Shown: positions 26,326 to 33,496 of the stretch, in pieces
Position numbering within the stretch: position 1 is the first letter of the stretch
Layout: each line of letters opens with the position of its first letter
Source: Candidatus Obscuribacter sp.
GTDB taxonomy: Bacteria; Cyanobacteriota; Vampirovibrionia; Obscuribacterales; Obscuribacteraceae
Reading direction: 5' to 3'
NCBI GenBank assembly: GCA_016718315.1
Contig: JADKDV010000004.1
Span: forward strand, 875,222-939,221
DNA length: 64,000 nt
The notes under the pieces: generated by a model
Told to the model about the DNA's origin: nothing
The model's database searches: none
The model's input: the letters and a program-made list of their open reading frames with translations, nothing else
Translations under genes and position numbers: made by a program

Positions 26326-26367
26326 GTACTTAAGGCAGGCACCACTGATAGTGCTGTTAATGACGGC

Positions 26368-26709
26368 CTATCCTTCTTGTCCCAGGATGTCGCGCATCAG
26401 TGAGCGGTAGCGCGCCAGGTTTGTGCCGTAGTCATCGGATGATCCCGAATTTTCTGTGACTACAGGACCACTATTATTTTCGGATGATTTGACCTGACTG
26501 GCAGTTTCGCTACTTTGAAACAACCATGGAGCATGCTCTTTTAGTGCTTCTTCGCTGACCCAGCGGCGGGCGAGCAGCACTTCGTCTAGAGACATACTCA
26601 TGTTTTGACTATCTTGCTGCGCAAGATCGGCTTGAGCCTGAGAAATAATCTGAGCGGCCAGGAGTGCTTTGAGCAGCTCTTGGCCGGAATCTGAATTGGT
26701 TTGAGTCAA
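26368..26709 (-). CDS. Small protein with MshEN/GspE N-terminal-like fold
   Basis: The protein has 113 residues. The first 65 read like the paired-helix MshEN (type II secretion ATPase N-terminal) domain: LLKALLAAQIISQAQADLA, then SLDEVLLARRWVSEEALK. In family proteins this module can bind c-di-GMP, but the full RLGxxL-type ligand signature is not evident. The remainder is ser/asn-rich and ends with a short helix RYRSLMRDILGQ. It follows khpA by 20 nt and is probably the last gene of the ffh-rpsP-khpA transcript, taking the place where rimM and trmD stand in many bacteria. Confidence 0.5.
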   Translation of the reverse strand: MTQTNSDSGQELLKALLAAQIISQAQADLAQQDSQNMSMSLDEVLLARRWVSEEALKEHAPWLFQSSETASQVKSSENNSGPVVTENSGSSDDYGTNLARYRSLMRDILGQEG

Positions 26710-26729
26710 AAGAAGTCTCCTAAACTAAA

Positions 26730-27077
26730 TCAGGAGACTTCGATATCTACTCTTTTGCCGTAGCGGCTGGCGGCTGCTCTGATGAGCGAGCGCAGTGCCG
26801 TGATGGTGCGACCGTCTTTACCAATCAAACGACCGGTGACGAGTGGATCGCAAGTGACGGAGACCCGGCTGCGACCCGGGTTTAATTGTTGTCTTTCAAA
26901 CTGCAAGGCGTCAGGATCTTTGGCGAGTACCTTAAGTATGTACTCTGCCAAATCTTCTGGAGCGGTCGTATCAATGACCGGCTGTCTTACGCGCCCGCTG
27001 CTTGGGCCGAAGCGCCTTGGTCCCTTTTTAAAAGGCTTGCTACCGTATCGCTTGCTTGAGCCCCGACCTTCATCCAT
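26730..27077 (-). CDS. khpA: KH-domain RNA-binding protein KhpA (YlqC-like) with basic N-terminal tail
   Basis: The protein has 115 residues. Residues about 40-115 are the KhpA domain: EDLAEYILKVLAKDPDAL, then the KH loop GRLIGKDGRTITALRSLI with its GxxG. Known KhpA proteins form RNA-chaperone complexes with KhpB and affect cell size. Before it lies a 35-residue Arg/Gly/Lys-rich tail. The only start codon before the domain is ATG 27077, so the tail is genuinely translated and the gene overlaps the end of rpsP by 91 nt in another frame. Usual KhpA is about 75-80 residues. Confidence 0.88.
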   Translation of the reverse strand: MDEGRGSSKRYGSKPFKKGPRRFGPSSGRVRQPVIDTTAPEDLAEYILKVLAKDPDALQFERQQLNPGRSRVSVTCDPLVTGRLIGKDGRTITALRSLIRAAASRYGKRVDIEVS

Positions 27078-27241
27078 TTCTCTACCGCTTCCCTATTGAC
27101 GTTGAGTTCTTTACTACGGGGATTGTAGTAGCCTAATTCTTCAATAGGCATGCCATCCCGTCTCATACGAGAATCAACAGCAACTATACGGTAATGAGGG
27201 GCTTTTTTGGCGCCGACTCGTTTGAGTCTGAGTTTAACCAC
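26987..27241 (-). CDS. rpsP: 30S ribosomal protein S16
   Basis: From GTG 27241 the product is an 84-residue S16 beginning VVKLRLKRVGAKKAPHYRI, the usual N-terminus, and containing VDSRMRRDG and EELGYYNPR. TTG 27259 would add six residues but overlaps the GGAGATT that serves as ribosome site for the GTG. S16 stabilises 16S rRNA in the body of the small subunit. It is 130 nt downstream of ffh; its last 91 nt are shared with the 5' end of khpA in another frame. Confidence 0.95.
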   Translation of the reverse strand: MVKLRLKRVGAKKAPHYRIVAVDSRMRRDGMPIEELGYYNPRSKELNVNREAVEKWMKVGAQASDTVASLLKRDQGASAQAAGA

Positions 27242-27371
27242 TGGACTTGTAATCTCCAATAAAAAGTCTGCAAACCGGTATTTTAACAGGATCTTGTGTA
27301 AGTCCGTATGTCTGGACTGTATATGTTGTTAACCTAGCGCAATAGGACCGGATAGCCCGCGCTGGTGGACC

Positions 27372-28907
27372 TTACTTCTTTTTCTTCTTCTTCTTATTAA
27401 AGAATGCTCCGCCGGAATAGCCAGGTTTGCCCGCAGCTGGTTTGCTAAAGCCAGGAGGCATCGCTGGTCCAGATCCTGGTTTGGCGCCGGGTCCACCCAT
27501 ACCTGGGAAGCCGCCCATACCGGGAAAACCACCCATGCCAGGGAAGCCACCGGGCATTCCACCAGGCATTCCGCCAGGCATACCGGGGAAGCCTCCGCCC
27601 ATCATGCCGCGCAATTGACGGAAGACATCACGCATTTTTTGAAACTCATTTAACATTTTGCCAATCTCATTATCTTTGAGACCGGAGCCTTTGGAGATGC
27701 GACGTCTTCTCTTGAAATCTATCAGATCTGGATTGCGTCTTTCTTCCATTGTCATGGAGCTGATGGCAATTTGATAACGGCTCATCATCGCTTCGCCTTC
27801 TGTGGCGATTTGTTTTTGTTGCTCGGTACTGATACCAAACATGCCGCCAAAGCCAAACATTTTCATGATGTCGCCCATGTTGCCCAGGCCGCTCATCATT
27901 TTTTGCATTTTGACAAATGACTCAAAATTGAGATCCTTGCTAAACATCTCCATCATGGTCTCGGTGGCTTCTTTTTCGTCGATGCTCTTTTGTGCTTTTT
28001 CGACTAGTGAGAGCACGTCGCCCATATCGAGGATACGGCCTGCCATGCGGTCTGGATAAAAGGTTTCGAGGTTGTCGAGTTTTTCACCTGTAGAGATAAA
28101 CTTAACTGGCTTGCCCACTGCTTCTCTGACTGAGAGAGCGGCACCGCCTCTGGCATCGCCATCTACTTTGGTGAGCAAAAGACCAGTGAGATCGAGCTGG
28201 GTGTTAAAAGTCTCAGCTACGTTGACTGCTTCTTGACCGGTCATGGAGTCCACCACGAGCAGTTTTTCTTGGGGCTTGAGGAATCTATCGAGAATCAGTA
28301 GCTCCGCCATAAGTGCGGTGTCTACTTGCAGACGACCGGCGGTATCGAGGATAACTGGGCTCAGTCCTTCGGCTTTGGCACGAGCAATGGCTTGATCGGC
28401 TATCTCTTGTACGTCCTGGCTACCGGCGATGGTAAATACAGGGACATCGATTTGCTTACCGAGAGTCTCTAACTGGGTGATGGCAGCCGGTCTTTGTACG
28501 TCGCAAGCGACTAGTAGAGGCTTTTCGCCTTCGGCTTTGAGTTTAAAAGCAAGCTTGCCGCAGGCAGTGGTCTTACCAGCACCCTGGAGACCGACCATCA
28601 TGATGATAGCTGGTTTGCCCGTGATATCGAGTGGGCTATACTCGCCACCGAGGATGGTGACTAGCTCGTCATGGACGATTTTGATAAATTGCTGAGCGGG
28701 ACTGACTGACTCCAGTACGTCGGCACCGAGAGCCTTTTGGCGCACATTGGAGATAAAGATTTTGACGACCTTTAAGCTGACGTCGGCTTCGAGCAGTGAC
28801 TTGCGCACCTCACGGATAGCTTCTTCGATATTGTCCGCTGTCAGTTTGTCTGTACCAGCCAGTGTGCGGAAGGCCCCGTTTAGTTTGTCTGTGAGATTGT
28901 CGAACAT
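27372..28907 (-). CDS. ffh: Signal recognition particle GTPase
   Basis: Ffh binds signal sequences and SRP RNA and delivers ribosomes to FtsY. It has 511 residues against about 450 in the family. The N domain is followed by GLQGAGKTTACGKLA (P-loop), CDVQRPAAITQL, DTAGRLQVD and TKVDGDARGG in the G domain, then a Met-rich M domain ending near FQKMRDVFRQLRGMMGG. The extra length is a C-terminal tail of GGMP/GGFPGM repeats, then Pro/Gly/Lys-rich sequence, ending in seven lysines. ATG 28907 has AGGA 8 nt upstream. The HD gene precedes it by 47 nt. Confidence 0.95.
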   Translation of the reverse strand: MFDNLTDKLNGAFRTLAGTDKLTADNIEEAIREVRKSLLEADVSLKVVKIFISNVRQKALGADVLESVSPAQQFIKIVHDELVTILGGEYSPLDITGKPAIIMMVGLQGAGKTTACGKLAFKLKAEGEKPLLVACDVQRPAAITQLETLGKQIDVPVFTIAGSQDVQEIADQAIARAKAEGLSPVILDTAGRLQVDTALMAELLILDRFLKPQEKLLVVDSMTGQEAVNVAETFNTQLDLTGLLLTKVDGDARGGAALSVREAVGKPVKFISTGEKLDNLETFYPDRMAGRILDMGDVLSLVEKAQKSIDEKEATETMMEMFSKDLNFESFVKMQKMMSGLGNMGDIMKMFGFGGMFGISTEQQKQIATEGEAMMSRYQIAISSMTMEERRNPDLIDFKRRRRISKGSGLKDNEIGKMLNEFQKMRDVFRQLRGMMGGGFPGMPGGMPGGMPGGFPGMGGFPGMGGFPGMGGPGAKPGSGPAMPPGFSKPAAGKPGYSGGAFFNKKKKKKK

Positions 28908-28954
28908 TGCTTTGGTCCTGTGATTTGTCTTTGTCTTGAACTGTTTTTACGTGG

Positions 28955-30277
28955 TTAGTGTGGTTTGGCAAAAGTGAGAGCAGGTTCTTTTATCGCCATG
29001 ATTTTTTCTGTTGCTTCTTGCGGATAAACGAGCCAGTAGGACTCATAGTTGCCTCTTACGAGGGCTTCTATCGGGAGAGATAGCTGTGAGAGTTCTTTTA
29101 GTTCACCAGATTCGGTGCGCACCACTATGTTGGTCTGAGGATGCTCAGCTTCTGGACGGTAATAGTCGTAAGGTCTAAAGCCAGTTGATTCAACACCGAC
29201 ATAATAGTCAGGGTCGAGTCCTACAGCGGCTACAGCTTTTTTTGCTAGCTCTTCGATTTTATTGATTTCGGCAGCATCGCGGCTATTGATGCGACTTGCT
29301 CTAAAGATGCGGCGATTGAGGAAGCGGAAGGCGAGATTGCTCAAAATCTGATCTTTGTCATCAAGCCAGCGTTTGATGTGATAAAAGAATTGCACATCAT
29401 CGAGTTTGAGATAGTCACTTACTTCTAGTTTTTCGCCTCTGAGCCAGAGCGATGTTGGCTCATCGATAAAGCTGATTTGACCGGGCTTTTGGCTCAGTAC
29501 ATATTGTGCACGCTTGACCAGTTTGCCGAGCATGGCACGAGCAGCCAGGTTTTTGCGGTGATAATAGACTTGCGCGTACATCGAGTAACGAGCAAAGAGA
29601 TAGTCTTCTACCGCGATTTGTCCCTTTTCGCCTACCACAATCATGCGATCGTTTTCTTCGTCTACTTCTATTGAGCGCAAGATGCGCTTCATCGCAAAAT
29701 GTCCGTAGGCAGTGCCGGTCATATAACTATCGCGCAATAGATAATCCATACGATCACAGTCGAGCTGACTGGAGACCACATGGGATACATAATGCGGCGT
29801 GTAAGTTTTTTTGAGGACTTGAGCGACTTTGTCTGCTATGCCCGGCAACTCTTTATATGAGTCCAATATTGAGCGTATCTCAGTGTCACCAGAGATTATT
29901 TTGCAGGACCAGTCTTCGTGGTCATAATTGAGGATTTTTTCGGTGACATGGCTAAATGGTCCGTGACCAACATCGTGCAAGAGTGCTGATGCCAGTATTA
30001 CCGCTCTTTGCTCTTCGGCTTGTGGCAAGCTTGAGACAAGGATGTCACAGAGTCTGGCTGCCACATGCATAACGCCTACAGAGTGGGTAAAGCGCGAGCC
30101 TTCAGCGCCTTGAAAAGTGAAATAGGAGACACCCAGTTGATGGATGCGGCGCAGTCGTTGAAATTCAACTGCGTCAATCAAATCCACTACAAGCCTTTCA
30201 GCGGGCTTGTCTCGGTCCAGCACAATATCCTGGTGGATAGGATCGAGGTAAGTCCTTTTGTTTGCTGCTCTTGGCAT
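28955..30277 (-). CDS. HD-domain phosphohydrolase (SAMHD1/YdhJ-like)
   Basis: A cytoplasmic metal-dependent phosphohydrolase of 440 residues. The HD metal ligands are visible in order: RFTHSVGVMHVA, then LLHDVGHGPFSHVTE (the HD pair), and DCDRMDYLLRDS supplying the last Asp. The spacing is that of the dGTPase/SAMHD1-like clade of HD proteins, whose known members hydrolyse dNTPs; a nucleotide substrate is an inference. The C-terminal 180 residues are helical with no known motif. It starts at ATG 30277, divergent from a membrane protein gene, and likely begins the ffh-rpsP-khpA transcript. Confidence 0.88.
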   Translation of the reverse strand: MPRAANKRTYLDPIHQDIVLDRDKPAERLVVDLIDAVEFQRLRRIHQLGVSYFTFQGAEGSRFTHSVGVMHVAARLCDILVSSLPQAEEQRAVILASALLHDVGHGPFSHVTEKILNYDHEDWSCKIISGDTEIRSILDSYKELPGIADKVAQVLKKTYTPHYVSHVVSSQLDCDRMDYLLRDSYMTGTAYGHFAMKRILRSIEVDEENDRMIVVGEKGQIAVEDYLFARYSMYAQVYYHRKNLAARAMLGKLVKRAQYVLSQKPGQISFIDEPTSLWLRGEKLEVSDYLKLDDVQFFYHIKRWLDDKDQILSNLAFRFLNRRIFRASRINSRDAAEINKIEELAKKAVAAVGLDPDYYVGVESTGFRPYDYYRPEAEHPQTNIVVRTESGELKELSQLSLPIEALVRGNYESYWLVYPQEATEKIMAIKEPALTFAKPH

Positions 30278-30350
30278 GGTGTCCCGGTTAATATTGCTAG
30301 AAGATATTATACTGGCTCACGATATCTCTTCTATCTGGCTTTGTGCGTAC

Positions 30351-31301
30351 TTGACACAAATTGAGCTATTACCCAATCAAACTCTCTCACTAGGTGACCT
30401 TGTTGGCCTGGCCTTCAGGCTGATGCGGTCGCACTGGCGCGAGATTATCAGGGTGATGCTAGTGCCATCGATACTTTGCAGTTTAGGCTCCAATCTCAGT
30501 TATTACAGTTTTGAAGGCTGGGTTAAAATCGCTGCCGAGTCAAAACTGGCGGTGGGGCCATTTGCTATGCATATGTCGCTTTGCTTTTGCGGCATCGTCC
30601 TCTGGCTCTATGCTGCCTGGCGTCTATTTTTTTGCAGCCGGGTATTGGCTCGACGGGTCTATGGTGGATACTCAGACAGTACTCAGGCGGCTAGCGAGCT
30701 TAAGCCCAAGACGTGGTCTCTCTTTGCCGTTTACAACCTGACATATGTCCCAATAGGCATTGTTTTGTTATTCTGGCTTTTGCTTGCACTGGCTTGTATT
30801 GGTCTTGTGCCCAAGCAGGAGCCTGCCAAGTTTTGGGTTGGCGGTGTTATATACGCTGTGATTGGCTTCTGGTTTACAGTATCAATTGCTATGACCTCAC
30901 TCTACGCCGCTCTGGTGGAGTCTGCCTGTGTCATTGATTTGCACAAAGTCGGCGCCGCTCTTGCGCGCGGCTGGTATTTATTTGGTTTGAGACCACTGCG
31001 TGGCGGTTCTTATGAGTGTCTTAAATGGTTTACCTTGATTTTATTGGGCTTTGCTATCGAGACACCGGCGATTGTGGCATCGACAATCGCTGAGATTGTC
31101 GACAAGAGTCATACACCGCCAGCCCTCATTGCCTTTAATGCGATATTTGATGTGATACTAAATATGGTGTACGCCAGTTTTGCTGCCGTGGCCAATATGC
31201 TCTTTTATCGTGACCTCAAGCTACGCCTGGAGGGCGTGGATCTGGTCAAGCGACTGGAGAGCATACAGGCAGTGCAGTCTGCATCAAAAGTCCAGGACTA
31301 A
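30351..31301 (+). CDS. Multi-pass membrane protein of unknown function
   Basis: The frame is open from 30258, but that start lies inside the divergent HD gene. TTG 30351 gives a natural N-terminus (TQIELLPNQTLSLGDLVGLA) and 316 residues. Six or so hydrophobic segments alternate with short loops, with RSHWREIIRVML between the N-terminal amphipathic helix and the first membrane helix. The layout resembles the GDPD-membrane/YciC-type families, in which a short amphipathic start precedes six helices, but that is a resemblance only. No ribosome site is evident. Confidence 0.55.
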   Translation: MTQIELLPNQTLSLGDLVGLAFRLMRSHWREIIRVMLVPSILCSLGSNLSYYSFEGWVKIAAESKLAVGPFAMHMSLCFCGIVLWLYAAWRLFFCSRVLARRVYGGYSDSTQAASELKPKTWSLFAVYNLTYVPIGIVLLFWLLLALACIGLVPKQEPAKFWVGGVIYAVIGFWFTVSIAMTSLYAALVESACVIDLHKVGAALARGWYLFGLRPLRGGSYECLKWFTLILLGFAIETPAIVASTIAEIVDKSHTPPALIAFNAIFDVILNMVYASFAAVANMLFYRDLKLRLEGVDLVKRLESIQAVQSASKVQD

Positions 31302-31318
31302 CTAAATATTCGGGCAGA

Positions 31319-32689
31319 TTAGTCTGGACCATCTCCAGCCCACTGTGTGTTGGCTGGTAGTTTGGTTAGATTAAAGTGAATAACAGCGGGCAAATCAGGA
31401 TTGCAGTTGCGAGCAGCGACGATATCTGCATCCATTAAGACGGCACGTCCAAGTTGATAGTAGAGCGATGCTCTGCCTATGTAGTACTTAGCTTGTTGTG
31501 GGTCTTGTAAAATAGCATGGTTAAAATCACCCATTGCTTCATTGACTTTGCCAAGCTTTTGCCAGGCTTTGGCCCGCTTGTAAAAATACTCAGCATTGCT
31601 GACGTCCATTTTAAGACCCTGGCTAAAGTCATAAATAGCCTGTTTAGCATCACCCTGAAACTCACCAGATCCTGGTACCAGACCAAATTGTCCGCGATCT
31701 GGGTCTTGATCTAGATTGGGCGTAAAGCGCTCGTTGCGAGACTTGGCGATGATATCGCTGCTCTCCAAGTCGGCATTGTTTTGACTGTCCTTAAATATGT
31801 AAGGCAATCTTGTTTTGGTTGTAGACGCTTCCTTTTTTAGACCGACAGCATTGTCACCGTTTGCTTCTTGATCAGCCTGAGCTGGTGTGAGATTTTTTTT
31901 GATTTTGCCCTGACCGGTAAAATCGCCAGCGTGAGTACCGGCATTGCCACCATTGCCACCAAATTTGTATTCGCCACTAGGTCCGTCGGCTTTACCAGTG
32001 CCCTGATTGGCTGTCTGGGCTGCTCCCTGAGCGGCGTTATTACCATCATTGATATTGACTGGCGCTGTGGCTGTAGGTTTTGAGTAGCCATTGGGATAAA
32101 GTGAGCTCATCGCTTCTTGATAGTCCTTAATGGCGTGGACATTGAGACCCGAGCTATTATCTTGATCGGCGTCTACTGCATTATCGCTGGCCATGGGATT
32201 GCCGTTATTGTCGGGTACAGCACCGTCGCTCAATTTTTCTAATTTTTTGAGGGCTGGTACGCCACCACCTGTAGTGTGGTTAAAAAAGGCTTCGGCCAGT
32301 TTGGGATCGAGCTTGATAGCATTTTGGAAGTCCAAAATAGCCATGCCGTCTTTGCCCAGATTGCTATGGCAGATGCCGCGTATCAAATAAGCGCGGATGT
32401 TGTTTGGTGCATACTGGATAGCGGTGGTGCAATCTTGAATAGCGAAGGCGTAATTGCCCATTTTGTAAAAACATTCGCCGCGTAAAACCAGCGAGCGAGG
32501 ATCGTTGGGATTTAGACCGAGAGACTCGCCAAAGCACTCTGCTGCTCCGTCATAGTCGGCTGCTTTCATTTTGATTAGACCTTGATCAAAGGCCGGATCG
32601 ACATAGCTCATCGCCGCTGGAGCAAAAAGCACCAGTGAGAGGCTCAGGGCAAAAAGCAAACCTTTTATATGTTTAGAGCGAGAGCGCAT
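31319..32689 (-). CDS. Exported TPR protein with Asn/Gly-rich middle
   Basis: AAGGAG lies 6 nt before ATG 32689; the protein has 456 residues. A signal peptide (RSRSKHIKG then hydrophobic to about residue 28) is followed by three TPR units, residues 34-140 (for example CFYKMGNYAFAIQDCTTAI). The middle, about 145-330, is Asp/Asn/Gly-rich and probably disordered. Two more TPR units occupy about 350-430 (YFYKRAKAWQKLGKVNEAMGD, AKYYIGRASLYYQLGRAVL). Such split TPR proteins are scaffolds; the partner is unknown. It is convergent with the membrane protein gene at its 3' end. Confidence 0.82.
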   Translation of the reverse strand: MRSRSKHIKGLLFALSLSLVLFAPAAMSYVDPAFDQGLIKMKAADYDGAAECFGESLGLNPNDPRSLVLRGECFYKMGNYAFAIQDCTTAIQYAPNNIRAYLIRGICHSNLGKDGMAILDFQNAIKLDPKLAEAFFNHTTGGGVPALKKLEKLSDGAVPDNNGNPMASDNAVDADQDNSSGLNVHAIKDYQEAMSSLYPNGYSKPTATAPVNINDGNNAAQGAAQTANQGTGKADGPSGEYKFGGNGGNAGTHAGDFTGQGKIKKNLTPAQADQEANGDNAVGLKKEASTTKTRLPYIFKDSQNNADLESSDIIAKSRNERFTPNLDQDPDRGQFGLVPGSGEFQGDAKQAIYDFSQGLKMDVSNAEYFYKRAKAWQKLGKVNEAMGDFNHAILQDPQQAKYYIGRASLYYQLGRAVLMDADIVAARNCNPDLPAVIHFNLTKLPANTQWAGDGPD

Positions 32690-32729
32690 TTTTTCTCCTT
32701 GTCGGTGTGGCAGTAGCAGTCTGTCTTTA

Positions 32730-33224
32730 TCAATCTACTTGCTTGGGCAGAGCCAGGACTGGTATCACAAGTGAAGCCAGGGCAAAAACTATGGTGGTGC
32801 TAAAAATCAAGCGCGAGGTCTCGTGCATTTTGTCAAATTGGGCCTTAGCATCGGGATTAGTCTTGAGTGAAGGTAGCAATTCTTTCATTGGTGGCACGAT
32901 GGCAAAAGCAAATATAAATGTAGCCACGGCGCAAATGACGCTGGCAAAATAACGAGCCATGGGCCATCTCTTTTTCTTTTCCAGGTTTTTGAGGTCGCCT
33001 TTGATTTCAACTGCTTCTGCTACCACCAGGGTAAAGGCAAAGACAGCGGCTACTTTGGCAAACTCTATAAAGATGGGGGCGTTAGCTGCTGCTGCTTCGT
33101 TGCGAGGTACGCCACTAGCTACCGCTACGTGCACCAGTGTAATCACAGCAAAGACAATGGCAGCGCCGCCGCCGAAGAGCATCGCCAGTGATATCAACCT
33201 GAGTATGCGAGCTAATTTGATCAT
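32730..33224 (-). CDS. Four-helix membrane protein, DUF4149-like
   Basis: From ATG 33224 it has 164 residues (ATG 33251 would add nine unlike residues). Four membrane helices lie at about 8-32, 50-68, 88-106 and 140-158. The pattern of a first helix with GGGAAIVFA, small-residue packing and a DKMHETSRLIFSTT segment before the last helix matches the DUF4149/TMEM205-like family, whose function is unknown. The TPR gene follows 40 nt downstream, so the two may be cotranscribed. Confidence 0.6.
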   Translation of the reverse strand: MIKLARILRLISLAMLFGGGAAIVFAVITLVHVAVASGVPRNEAAAANAPIFIEFAKVAAVFAFTLVVAEAVEIKGDLKNLEKKKRWPMARYFASVICAVATFIFAFAIVPPMKELLPSLKTNPDAKAQFDKMHETSRLIFSTTIVFALASLVIPVLALPKQVD

Positions 33225-33365
33225 TATTATGCCTTGTGTCGGTGGGTGCAAATTTTGAGAGACGTAGAGGTTAAACTCAAGGCCTAGAGCGCTAAATAAG
33301 TGCTAACATGCTACTGCTCTTCAAGGTCAGATTCTATCTCCTTGGCAACAAGAGCCTGGTTGCCA

Positions 33366-33480
33366 GCCTCTAGCGAGGGGATTGGCGTAGCCAACCGGTT
33401 TTTCCGGGGGATACGGTCCAAAGTGCACCTGTATGGATACAAAGAGGATTTCCGTCCTAATAGTAACGGAAATTTGTCCC
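33366..33480 (+). promoter_or_regulatory. Structured leader with a run of hairpins upstream of glgP
   Basis: Within 115 nt there are four exact hairpins: CCTC/GAGG (33367-33378), TTGGC/GCCAA (33382-33394), CCGG/CCGG (33395-33407) and a 7-bp TTTCCGT/ACGGAAA stem with a 10-nt loop (33449-33472). A weaker ATAC/GTAT pair joins 33411-33414 with 33431-33434. The last stem ends 10 nt before the glgP ribosome site. It is a good candidate for a cis-acting RNA; I cannot assign it to a known riboswitch class. Confidence 0.45.
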
Positions 33481-33496
33481 AAGAGAGGCTAAAGCG

